NCBI GenBank assembly: GCA_900544205.1
Contig: UQUG01000023.1
Location: 1 to 27,715, forward strand
From: an uncultured Collinsella sp.
Lineage (GTDB): Bacteria; Actinomycetota; Coriobacteriia; Coriobacteriales; Coriobacteriaceae
DNA: 27,715 nucleotides
Direction: 5' to 3'
Positions 1 through 5,924 of the stretch are shown piece by piece (within the stretch, counting starts at the first letter, position 1; each line of letters opens with the position of its first letter). The translations under genes and the position numbers were made by a program. The notes beneath the pieces were generated by a model. That model saw nothing but the letters and a program-made list of their open reading frames with translations. It made no database searches and had not been told where the DNA came from.

Positions 1-85
1 CGGGGCTTTTTGTGCTGCGTCAATGTCCTGAGAAGGGCAAAACCAAGGCGTACTGCCCGCTACGGATAGGTGGTGCACTTTCCAG

Positions 86-110
86 CGTGCATTTTTGGGA
101 GTATTCAGCA
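86..110 (+). repeat. Copy A of a 25-nt inverted motif
   Basis: The motif reads CGTGCA, six bases (TTTTTG), then GGAGTATTCAGCA. A second copy lies in opposite orientation at 296-320. Outside the central six bases, 19 of 19 positions match. It is followed 29 nt later by a GGGCC/GGCCC hairpin (140-153). The origin is unknown: it may be half of a structured RNA or of a small non-autonomous repeat element. Confidence 0.6.
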
Positions 111-295
111 AGCTCTTAAAAATGCATAACGTTGTGAATGGGCCGAGTGGCCCGCAGGCGCCCATCGACAGCCATTGTGGGTGGGCTATCGATGAGTGGA
201 GGGGGTTGTTACTGAGTTTCTGCTTTGCAACAACCTGCAACACTGTTGTAACCGCGTCATTTTGTCGTTCGTGATGGGGCCGTTGGGGCCCAAGG

Positions 296-320
296 TGCTG
301 AATACTCCGTTTTTTGCACG
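296..320 (-). repeat. Copy B of the 25-nt inverted motif
   Basis: Read on the minus strand this is CGTGCA, AAAAAC, GGAGTATTCAGCA. The central six bases are AAAAAC where copy A has TTTTTG. As in copy A, the downstream side (minus strand) carries a GGGCC/GGCCC hairpin, here only 4 nt away with loop CCAAC. The 16 bases ending in CGTGCA also match copy A at 12 of 16 positions. Confidence 0.6.
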
Positions 321-412
321 GTCCAAGGTGGGGCACCCTGAGACGAAGCAAAAAGATGTCTCATTTCTATGCAAATACCGATAGGATTTATGCAAGATTG
401 GGATTGTAAACC

Positions 413-480
413 GTGCACGTGCACAAAACCGGTGCGGGGACGTCTGGAGGCGGCTCGGCTCCTGGGGCATTGCACGTGCA
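413..480. promoter_or_regulatory. Paired TGCACGTGCA palindromes upstream of the peptidase gene
   Basis: A perfect 12-bp palindrome GTGCACGTGCAC lies at 413-424, and its 10-bp core TGCACGTGCA recurs exactly at 471-480. Their centres are 57 bp apart, and the second is about 50 bp before the M42 peptidase start. Two identical palindromes close to a gene start suggest a pair of operator sites for a dimeric regulator, possibly acting through a loop. The regulator is unknown. Confidence 0.45.
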
Positions 481-529
481 GAACGGTTAAAATCGGGACT
501 CGGTCTTAGTTTTACTTGGAAGGATGCAT

Positions 530-1573
530 ATGACTTCTAATATTGATGCTTCTCTAGGGGAGACGCTCTCCTATATCGCAGGACAGCTTAAGACGCTGAC
601 TTCTATTGCTTCGCCTACCGGCTATACCCGTGCGGCTACTGATTATCTGATGGAGACCCTGCGCGATATGGGGTTTGGGCCTGAGCGTTCTAATAAGGGT
701 AACGTGCTCGTTGAGCTTGGTGGCGAGGGTGAGCCGCTCGTACTGGCGAGCCATGTCGATACCCTGGGCGCCATGGTGCGTTCCGTTAAGGACAATGGTC
801 GCCTGCGCCCCACGACGCTTGGTGGGCACCAGTGGTCTACGGCCGATGGCGAGAACTGCACCGTTTACACACGCGACGGCAATGTCTACACGGGCGTGGT
901 CCTCAATACCGAGCCTTCGGCGCATGTGGCCGATGAGCCGGTCAAGGCCATCGAGAAGAACATGGAGATCCTGCTCGACGAGAACGTTGACAGCAAGGAC
1001 GATGTGCTCGAGCTGGGTATTCAGACGGGCGACATCATCGCTATGGATCCGCGTACCACGGTGACGGAGAGCGGCTACATTAAGAGCCGCTTCCTGGATG
1101 ACAAACTATCGGCGTCGATTCTGCTGGGTCTAGCCCGCGCCGTTGCTGACGGCGAGGTGACGCTCTCGCGCAAGGTGTCACTGCTCTTTACCGTGTACGA
1201 GGAGGTCGGCCACGGTGGTGCCTTTGTGCCGGCCGACACGCGCGAGATGATCAGCGTGGACATGGGTTGCGTGGGCGACGACCTAGGCTGCACCGAGCGC
1301 ATGGTTTCGATCTGCGCCAAGGATTCGGGCGGTCCGTACAACTACGACCTGGTGACTACGCTGTCCAATATCGCGCGCGAGCTGGAGCTCGATTACGCCA
1401 TCGATGTGTACCCGCATTACGGTTCCGACGTTGAGGCCACGCTTTCGGCCGGTTATGACATTCGCCATGGCTTGATCGGCCCCGGCGTGTACGCGAGCCA
1501 CAACTACGAGCGCAGCCACATCGACGGCGTGCGCAATACCTACGAGCTGGTTCGCGCCTACGTTCAGCGCTAA
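530..1573 (+). CDS. M42 family metallopeptidase (aminopeptidase)
   Basis: This is a cytoplasmic dinuclear-metal aminopeptidase of the M42 (tetrahedral aminopeptidase / FrvX) family, expected to trim peptides from the N-terminus. The family motifs are present in order: HVDT (H75, D77), the bridging aspartate in FLDDK (D190), the catalytic and metal glutamates in YEEVGHGG (E224, E225), SVDMG (D244), and the late histidine in YASHNYE (H324). The length of 347 residues is normal. An ATG at 524 is in frame, but GGAAGG (518-523) touches it directly, whereas it sits 6 nt before the ATG at 530, so I choose 530. The gene stands alone, downstream of two palindromes and convergent with mnmA. The exact substrate cannot be told from sequence. 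Confidence 0.9.
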   Translation: MTSNIDASLGETLSYIAGQLKTLTSIASPTGYTRAATDYLMETLRDMGFGPERSNKGNVLVELGGEGEPLVLASHVDTLGAMVRSVKDNGRLRPTTLGGHQWSTADGENCTVYTRDGNVYTGVVLNTEPSAHVADEPVKAIEKNMEILLDENVDSKDDVLELGIQTGDIIAMDPRTTVTESGYIKSRFLDDKLSASILLGLARAVADGEVTLSRKVSLLFTVYEEVGHGGAFVPADTREMISVDMGCVGDDLGCTERMVSICAKDSGGPYNYDLVTTLSNIARELELDYAIDVYPHYGSDVEATLSAGYDIRHGLIGPGVYASHNYERSHIDGVRNTYELVRAYVQR

Positions 1574-1581
1574 CGATGCGG

Positions 1582-1617
1582 CGGCCTCGGCTGGCACAGC
1601 AGTACCGACCGAGGCCG
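1582..1617 (+). terminator. Weak terminator hairpin after the M42 peptidase gene
   Basis: A perfect 9-bp stem CGGCCTCGG (1582-1590) pairs with CCGAGGCCG (1609-1617) around an 18-nt loop, starting 8 nt after the stop codon. The tail TCCTCTCT is only partly T-rich, so termination may depend on the large palindrome that follows. Confidence 0.5.
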
Positions 1618-1625
1618 TCCTCTCT

Positions 1626-1694
1626 AAGTTGCGGTGAAATAGGGACTGTTTAGCGGCCTGAAACGCTTAAACAGTCCCTATTTCACCGCAACTT
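1626..1694. repeat. Palindromic intergenic repeat, copy 1
   Basis: A perfect 27-bp inverted repeat has arms at 1626-1652 and 1668-1694; the stem continues into the loop with GCG/CGC across a single-base bulge. The arm contains TTGCGGTGAAATAGGGACTG. A related copy lies at 12707-12769. It sits between the convergent peptidase and mnmA genes and may also act as a bidirectional transcription barrier, although no T-run follows. It resembles a REP-type or MITE-type dispersed palindrome; no transposase is linked. Confidence 0.8.
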
Positions 1695-1709
1695 ATGAAG
1701 GGGATGGGA

Positions 1710-2810
1710 CTACTTGATGGCGGCAGTCACGGTGCCGCCGCCGAGGACGACGTCGCCGCGGTAGACGACGACAGCCTGGCCGGGGGCGATGGCGCGCTGC
1801 GGCTCGTCAAAAGTTAGCAGCATTTGCCCGTCTTCGCCGCGCGTAAGGGTTGCTGCCTGGTCTTTCTGACGGTAGCGGTACTTGGCGCCCACGTGAATGC
1901 CGCCGGACGTGAGCTCTGCCTCCATGCGGTCGGCAGGGGCGCTCCAGATCCAGTCGTTGGCCGTGAGCGCTGTGGCCGCCAGGTCCTCGGCTTCGCCCAG
2001 ATGCACAATGTTGCTGCCGGCGTCGACGCCCGTCACATACACGGGATGCGCCATCGCGACGCCCAAGCCCTTGCGCTGGCCGATGGTATAGCGCAGCGCG
2101 CCGTTGTGGCTCCCTACCACGCTGCCGTCGCGCCATACGATGTCGCCCGGTGCAGCGGGATGTCCGCAGCGGCGCTCGATATAGCCCGCGTAGTCGCCGT
2201 CTGGAATAAAGCAGATATCCTCGCTTTCGGCCTTCTTGGCGTTGGCAAAGCCCTGTTCGGCGGCAATGCGGCGTACGTCGCGCTCTTTGTCCAAGCTTGC
2301 CAGCGGAAAAATCGTGCGTGCCAGGCGCTCCTGCGTAAGCGAATACAAAAAGTAGCTTTGGTCCTTTTTGGGGTCTTCGCCGCGATGCAGCCGCCAGGTG
2401 CCGTCGGACGCCTGGCTCGTTTTGGCGTAGTGACCTGTGGCGATGTAGTCGCAGCCCATGTCGAGTGCCGCATCGAGCAGCGCGGCAAACTTAACATGGC
2501 GGTTGCAGATGATGCACGGATTGGGCGTCAACCCTTCCTGGTAGGCAGTCGCGAAGCGCTCGATAACGTTGCGGTCGAAGGTCTGCTGCAGGTCGAGCAC
2601 ATGGTGGGGCATCCCCAGGCGCTCGGCGACAGCCTTTGCATCGGCGATGTCGCGGTCGACCTTACTCATGCCCGTGACGGGATCGGGCGCGGGGCAGGTG
2701 AGGCGCATGGTGGCGCCGACGCATTCGTAGCCCTGGCTTTTGAGCAGGTACGCGGTCACGCTGGAATCGACGCCGCCGCTCATGGCGACGAGCACGCGCT
2801 TGTTGTGCAT
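1710..2810 (-). CDS. mnmA: tRNA-specific 2-thiouridylase MnmA
   Basis: MnmA activates the C2 position of uridine 34 with ATP and transfers sulfur to make 2-thiouridine in Lys, Glu and Gln tRNAs. The 366-residue protein has the N-terminal PP-loop SGGVDSS (11-17), the catalytic cysteine in NPCIICN (C99), and the persulfide-forming cysteine in SEDICF (C200), close to E. coli C102 and C199. The C-terminal beta-barrel region is complete. AAGGAG lies 9 nt before the ATG on the minus strand. It lies downstream of cysK in the same orientation, but a terminator separates them, so a separate promoter is likely. Sulfur for this enzyme normally comes from a cysteine desulfurase, which is not in the window. 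Confidence 0.96.
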   Translation of the reverse strand: MHNKRVLVAMSGGVDSSVTAYLLKSQGYECVGATMRLTCPAPDPVTGMSKVDRDIADAKAVAERLGMPHHVLDLQQTFDRNVIERFATAYQEGLTPNPCIICNRHVKFAALLDAALDMGCDYIATGHYAKTSQASDGTWRLHRGEDPKKDQSYFLYSLTQERLARTIFPLASLDKERDVRRIAAEQGFANAKKAESEDICFIPDGDYAGYIERRCGHPAAPGDIVWRDGSVVGSHNGALRYTIGQRKGLGVAMAHPVYVTGVDAGSNIVHLGEAEDLAATALTANDWIWSAPADRMEAELTSGGIHVGAKYRYRQKDQAATLTRGEDGQMLLTFDEPQRAIAPGQAVVVYRGDVVLGGGTVTAAIK

Positions 2811-2840
2811 GGGGAGGTTCTCCTTGGTGGCATGTGGCCA

Positions 2841-2878
2841 AAAAAGAAAAGCGGCGCGGGAGGCTGGTTCCGCGCCGC
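2841..2878 (-). terminator. Rho-independent terminator after cysK
   Basis: On the minus strand a perfect 9-bp stem GCGGCGCGG / CCGCGCCGC (arms 2870-2878 and 2851-2859, loop 10 nt) is followed by TTTTCTTTTT (2841-2850). It lies about 115 nt after the cysK stop and just before mnmA, so it should insulate the two genes. Confidence 0.85.
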
Positions 2879-2882
2879 AGAC

Positions 2883-2891
2883 ATTGTAGCA
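2883..2891 (-). promoter_or_regulatory. Candidate extended -10 promoter for mnmA
   Basis: On the minus strand TGC-TACAAT (2891 to 2883) fits an extended -10 element. The predicted start near 2876 would fall inside the first arm of the cysK terminator, so mnmA transcripts would not contain the complete hairpin. No good -35 is visible. This is an inference from motif and spacing. Confidence 0.4.
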
Positions 2892-2991
2892 AGTTCGGAC
2901 GTCTCGTGGGACACCCTGATTGGATGGGCTCAGGCTGCCGGGAGAGAGGAGACCGGCTCGTCCGTGGGCTCAACCTATTGGCGACAGGCAC

Positions 2992-3930
2992 TTAGTCCTG
3001 GAACAGTGCCGTGGACAGGTAGCGCTCGCCGGTGTCGGCGAGCAGCGCCACGATGGTCTTACCCTCGTTCTCGGGGCGCTTGGCCAGCTGCAGTGCGGCC
3101 CACACGGCGGCGCCGGACGAAATGCCCACGAGCACGCCCTCCTTGTGGCCCACGGCGCGGCCGGTGGCAAAGGCGTCGTCGTTCTCGACGGGGATGATCT
3201 CGTCATAGACCTGGGTGTCGAGGACGTCGGGCACAAAGCCGGCGCCGATACCCTGGATCTTGTGCGGGCCGGCCTGACCCTTAGAGAGCACCGGGGAAGT
3301 GGCGGGCTCGACGGCGACAACCTGAATCTCCGGGTTCTGCTCCTTGAGGAACTCGCCCACGCCGGTCACGGTGCCGCCGGTGCCAACGCCGGCGACGAAG
3401 ATGTCAACCTCGCCGTCGGTGTCATCCCAGATCTCGGGGCCGGTCGTGGCCTTGTGGATGGCGGGGTTGGCGGGGTTCACAAACTGGCCGGCGATAATGC
3501 TGTTGGGGGTCTCCTTCTGCAGCTCCTCGGCCTTGGCGATGGCGCCCTTCATGCCCTTGGAGCCGTCGGTGAGCACGAGCTGTGCGCCGTATGCCTGCAT
3601 AAGCTTGCGGCGCTCGACGGACATGGTCTCGGGCATGGTGATGATCACCTTGTAGCCGCGGGCAGCCGCCACCGAGGCGATGCCGACGCCGGTGTTGCCG
3701 CTCGTGGGCTCGATGATGGTATAGTCGCCGCCGCGCACGAGCTTGCCGGCCTTCTCGGCCTCGTCGATCATGTTCTTGGCGACGCGGTCTTTGACGGATC
3801 CGGCGGGGTTGAAGTATTCCAGCTTGACGAGCACGCGGGCCTTGAGGTCCTCATCGGCCTCAAAGTGAGTGAGCTCCAGAAGCGGAGTGTGGCCGATAAG
3901 CTGATCGATGGACGTGTAAACATTGCTCAT
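2992..3930 (-). CDS. cysK: Cysteine synthase A (O-acetylserine sulfhydrylase)
   Basis: CysK makes L-cysteine from O-acetylserine and sulfide using pyridoxal phosphate. The 312-residue protein has the typical N-terminus LIGHTPLLEL, the PLP lysine in NPAGSVKDR (K47), the phosphate/substrate loop TSGNTG (76-81), and the glycine-rich GTGGTVTGVG loop that grips the cofactor phosphate. Length and motifs are normal for the family. GGAGG lies 6 nt before the start. It is divergent from an Rrf2-family regulator across a 253-bp region holding a candidate extended -10 and two inverted repeats. In Bacillus the Rrf2 protein CymR is controlled through CysK; the arrangement here invites that comparison but does not prove it. 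Confidence 0.95.
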   Translation of the reverse strand: MSNVYTSIDQLIGHTPLLELTHFEADEDLKARVLVKLEYFNPAGSVKDRVAKNMIDEAEKAGKLVRGGDYTIIEPTSGNTGVGIASVAAARGYKVIITMPETMSVERRKLMQAYGAQLVLTDGSKGMKGAIAKAEELQKETPNSIIAGQFVNPANPAIHKATTGPEIWDDTDGEVDIFVAGVGTGGTVTGVGEFLKEQNPEIQVVAVEPATSPVLSKGQAGPHKIQGIGAGFVPDVLDTQVYDEIIPVENDDAFATGRAVGHKEGVLVGISSGAAVWAALQLAKRPENEGKTIVALLADTGERYLSTALFQD

Positions 3931-3981
3931 GGTGAACCTCCAAAGTGTTCAAATGACTGGATACCGTGTGGTTTTACGGTG

Positions 3982-4015
3982 TGTATAGCAGCGAAACCCA
4001 CAAACCTTATGGGTT
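3982..4015 (-). promoter_or_regulatory. cysK promoter with inverted repeat at the -35 region
   Basis: On the minus strand TGC-TATACA (3990 to 3982) is an extended -10, giving a start near 3975 and a leader of about 45 nt. Just upstream, the inverted repeat AACCCA (3995-4000) and TGGGTT (4010-4015), 9 nt apart, covers where a -35 would be. It is a plausible operator for the divergent Rrf2 regulator. Confidence 0.45.
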
Positions 4016-4053
4016 GTTCGTTTTGCTGTTGGCAAGCATAGTAGACAGTAAAG

Positions 4054-4070
4054 CCTAGTAACGCAATAGG
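4054..4070. promoter_or_regulatory. Imperfect palindrome in the cysK / rrf2 intergenic region
   Basis: CCTAGTAACGCAATAGG has matching ends (CCTA and TAGG) and lies roughly midway between the two divergent genes. It is a second candidate binding site, weaker than the one at 3995-4015. Confidence 0.25.
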
Positions 4071-4141
4071 AAATAGAAGATTATTACGAGTCGATTAACC
4101 ATCTTGACCGGAACGGGTATTTTCAAAACCAATTTTTCGGC

Positions 4142-4147
4142 TAGAAT
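4142..4147 (+). promoter_or_regulatory. Candidate -10 of the Rrf2 regulator gene
   Basis: TAGAAT lies 36 nt before the ATG at 4184, in an AT-rich stretch. No good -35 is found at the usual spacing; TTGACC at 4104-4109 is too far upstream (32 nt). The promoter is therefore tentative. Confidence 0.35.
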
Positions 4148-4183
4148 TTCTACGGACTAAATGACCGAAAGGCAGCACTATAT

Positions 4184-4612
4184 ATGTTGGTTTCTACTAA
4201 GGGCAGATATGCCCTGCGCGTTATGGTCGATCTGGCCGAGCACCAGGCGGCCGGTCGCATCCCGCTCAAAGAGATCGCGGCGCGACAGGGGATTTCCGAG
4301 AAATATCTCGAGAACATCTTGGCTACGCTCGTACGTGCCAACATGCTCTCGGGTATGCGTGGCAAGGGCGGCGGCTACGTGCTCACGCGCCCGCCCGAGC
4401 AGTACACGGTGGGCGAGATCTTGCGTCTGACCGAGGGCAGCCTAGCACCGGTCGCATGCCTGGACGGCGACTGCAAGGGCTGTTCGCGTTCGGACGAGTG
4501 CCCCACGCTCGACGTGTGGAAGAACCTGGACAAGCTCATCAACGACTACCTCGACGGTGTGACGCTCGATCAACTTGTCGCTCCCAACCATGGCTACGAC
4601 TATGTCATCTAA
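4184..4612 (+). CDS. Rrf2 family transcriptional regulator (IscR/CymR-like)
   Basis: This is a dimeric winged-helix repressor of the Rrf2 family. The 142-residue protein begins with the family signature STKGRYALR, has the recognition helix in ISEKYLENILATL (37-49) and the wing RGKGGGYVL (59-67). Four cysteines follow at 92, 97, 100 and 106, where IscR holds its [2Fe-2S] cluster (E. coli C92, C98, C104), so a redox or iron-sulfur signal is plausible; the spacing differs from IscR. The best ribosome binding site (AAAGG) is rather far, about 11 nt, from the ATG. The gene is divergent from cysK, which makes cysK its likely target and supports a cysteine or sulfur role. It ends at a strong bidirectional terminator. 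Confidence 0.9.
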   Translation: MLVSTKGRYALRVMVDLAEHQAAGRIPLKEIAARQGISEKYLENILATLVRANMLSGMRGKGGGYVLTRPPEQYTVGEILRLTEGSLAPVACLDGDCKGCSRSDECPTLDVWKNLDKLINDYLDGVTLDQLVAPNHGYDYVI

Positions 4613-4624
4613 CCCACACCTGCA

Positions 4625-4664
4625 TTTGGGGACGGGGTAGAAATGGTAGATTCTCTCGTCCTTT
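4625..4664. repeat. Possible degenerate intergenic repeat
   Basis: A stretch starting TTTGGGGACGGGG contains GGACG (4630-4634) and its complement CGTCC (4657-4661) flanking a region with short AGA/TCT pairs. It lies between the Rrf2 gene stop and the terminator, codes for nothing visible, and looks like an element rather than a leader. No second copy exists in this window, so it remains a guess. Confidence 0.25.
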
Positions 4665-4680
4665 GAGACTTGACAAATAA

Positions 4681-4714
4681 GAAGGCCGCCCATTTTTTGC
4701 GATGGGCGGCCTTC
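4681..4714. terminator. Bidirectional terminator between convergent genes
   Basis: A perfect 13-bp stem GAAGGCCGCCCAT (4681-4693) / ATGGGCGGCCTTC (4702-4714) encloses an 8-nt loop. GTTTTG follows on the plus strand and TTATTTG on the minus strand. It serves the Rrf2 gene from the left and the small membrane-protein gene from the right. Confidence 0.9.
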
Positions 4715-4750
4715 GTTTTGGGTCGATATGACGGTTCGTATTGAACAGTT

Positions 4751-5116
4751 CTAGCCCTCGGCGATGCTGTCGAGAATGCTGCGCATGATGGATACCAGGA
4801 TGCTGCCCATAAAGGCCGATCCAAAGCCGGCAATGGAGATACCCGCGCCCAGCAGATTGACCGACAGGTAGCTGGCCAGCTCGAGCATAAAGCTGTTGAC
4901 TACGAGCTGAAAAATACCAAGCGTGATAATGGTGAGCGGCAGCGAGATGACCGTCAGGAACGGCTTGACGAGCGAGTCGACGATGTTGAGGAACAGTCCC
5001 ACGAAGGCAAAGCAGACCCAAGCCTCGGCAAAGCCGAAGGGTTGGATACCGGGGACGAGGAACGTGGCGATCGCGATGGCGATCGAGGTGAAGAGCCAGT
5101 TAAGCATAAAGCGCAT
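4751..5116 (-). CDS. Phage holin family 4 / DUF360-type small membrane protein
   Basis: The 121-residue protein is almost entirely hydrophobic, with about four membrane segments (roughly 5-23, 30-50, 55-84 and 95-115). The pattern, including the N-terminal LNWLFTSIAIAIATFLVPGI, the central motif NIVDSLVKPFLTVISLPLTI and the following LGIFQLVVNS, matches the phage_holin_4_2 family (PF04020; YvlD-like), a widespread chromosomal membrane protein family of unknown function. The name does not imply a phage here: no phage genes are nearby. AGAAAGGA lies 8 nt before the ATG. It is a single gene, ending at the bidirectional terminator at 4681-4714. Confidence 0.88.
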   Translation of the reverse strand: MRFMLNWLFTSIAIAIATFLVPGIQPFGFAEAWVCFAFVGLFLNIVDSLVKPFLTVISLPLTIITLGIFQLVVNSFMLELASYLSVNLLGAGISIAGFGSAFMGSILVSIMRSILDSIAEG

Positions 5117-5326
5117 GGCGTGAATCCTTTCTTGCGCCGGGGTTGCTGGCGTCGCGTGAAGCGGCTTGCGGCGGCGACTTGGATGGTTGCGCGGGCGCGC
5201 CGCGGTGTTTGGGCGCCCATTGTCTCAAATATTCGTGGAGCTTACGTGCGCATATGGTTTCTAAACGGCGTTCGTCCTGAAAAACGCGCCGCTGGCAGAG
5301 AGTCTTGTCGCTTTAGTTTGGTGGTG

Positions 5327-5335
5327 TGCTACACT
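5327..5335 (+). promoter_or_regulatory. Extended -10 promoter of the YerC-like gene
   Basis: TGC-TACACT (5327-5335) is an extended -10; TTGTCG at 5305-5310 is a -35 candidate at a long 19-nt spacing. The predicted start near 5342 gives a leader of about 100 nt. Between 5117 and this promoter I see only GC-rich sequence with short palindromes (GGCGCGCC, GGGCGCCC) and no gene. Confidence 0.5.
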
Positions 5336-5340
5336 GCTAC

Positions 5341-5393
5341 GGGCAAAAGCCACAGGCGTTGCCCTATTGCATAGAACGGGCGAACGATGCCCG
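5341..5393 (+). promoter_or_regulatory. Structured 5' leader of the YerC-like gene
   Basis: Two short perfect hairpins lie at the predicted transcript start: GGGCAA (5341-5346) with TTGCCC (5359-5364), and CGGGC (5377-5381) with GCCCG (5389-5393). They could be RNA structures or DNA operator sites for the regulator's own gene. Confidence 0.35.
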
Positions 5394-5440
5394 ATGTCAG
5401 TATCAACTTCGATGCCTTTTGGCGGGTTTGGCGGTGATCG

Positions 5441-5740
5441 ATGAATATCGAGAACATGTTTGACAAGCCTGATGTCAAGCAGCTGGTCCACGCATTTAGC
5501 CTTTTGGACGACGAGAAGGATATCCAAGCGTTTTTGACCGATATCTGCACGCCGCGCGAGATTTGCGACCTTTCTCAGCGTTTGCAGGTTGCGCGCTATT
5601 TGGACGAGGGCGAGCCTTATGTTGAGGTTCAGGCCCGTACCGGCGCTTCGTCCACCACGGTGAGCCGCGTTTCAAAGGCGCTGAACGGCGAGTACGGTGG
5701 CTACCGCAAGATCCTCATTAAGTTGGAGGATGGCGAGTAG
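5441..5740 (+). CDS. YerC/YecD family TrpR-related regulator
   Basis: The 99-residue protein matches the YerC/YecD family, small DNA-binding proteins with the TrpR repressor fold. Visible features are the helical N-terminus, LTDICTPREICDLSQRLQVA (central helices) and the helix-turn-helix GASSTTVSRVSKAL, followed by the family-typical GGYRKIL end. The start at 5441 is supported by GGCGGTGATC (5430-5439), which matches the extended anti-SD complement GGAGGTGATC at 9 of 10 positions with correct spacing. Its ligand and targets are unknown; tryptophan control cannot be assumed. It has its own promoter and a strong terminator, so it appears monocistronic. Confidence 0.9.
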   Translation: MNIENMFDKPDVKQLVHAFSLLDDEKDIQAFLTDICTPREICDLSQRLQVARYLDEGEPYVEVQARTGASSTTVSRVSKALNGEYGGYRKILIKLEDGE

Positions 5741-5764
5741 GCCGGCGACAAAAACGAATTGTGC

Positions 5765-5792
5765 AAAACCGCTCCTCCGGGGGCGGTTTTTA
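5765..5792 (+). terminator. Rho-independent terminator after the YerC-like gene
   Basis: AAAACCGCTCC (5765-5775) pairs with GGGGCGGTTTT (one wobble pair) and is followed by further T residues. It lies 24 nt after the stop codon. The rest of the gap to 5924 holds only a weak TAGGAT (5880-5885) as a possible -10 for the next gene. Confidence 0.85.
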
Positions 5793-5924
5793 TATGCCCG
5801 CAATCGGCTGGTTCGTTGGGGCCAGGTTGCTTTGTACCAAAAGATGGAGCTGTGGTGGCAATGTGTCCGCGTGGGCGGGTAGGATGGATGCATTGATTAT
5901 TGCGAACAGTTTGAGCGGAGGACC

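Larger units (their letters stand above)
1..529. other. Gene-free, structured leader region
   Basis: I see no convincing gene here; the open frames around 186-475 lack ribosome binding sites and recognisable products. The first bases (GC run followed by TTTTT at 7-11) look like the tail of a terminator belonging to a gene outside the window. The rest holds many inverted repeats: TGCATTTTT at 88-96 with AAAAATGCA at 118-126; GGGCC-GAGT-GGCCC at 140-153; an 11-bp stem with one G-T pair at 163-173 and 184-194; two inverted copies of a 25-nt motif (86-110 and 296-320); and two palindromes at 413-424 and 471-480. No clear promoter for the downstream peptidase was found; TAAAAT at 487-492 is a possible -10 without a good -35. 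Confidence 0.6.

Noticed and set aside
186..475. Short frames (about 60-94 codons) on both strands in the leader region
   Set aside because: No ribosome binding site, no recognisable domain, and they run through the inverted repeats and palindromes.
1824..4041. Long plus-strand frames of 457 and 373 codons
   Set aside because: They are antisense to mnmA and cysK, which have clear catalytic motifs. The frames have no ribosome binding sites.
4670..4675. TTGACA as a -35 box
   Set aside because: It is followed by the strong terminator stem and no -10 or gene on the plus strand.
4751..5116. Phage remnant suggested by the holin-like gene
   Set aside because: The family is a common chromosomal membrane protein family; no lysin, structural or integrase genes are nearby.
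5903..5914. CGAACAGTTTGA before the addB-like gene as a LexA box
   Set aside because: Only one half site matches; the GTTCG half is missing.
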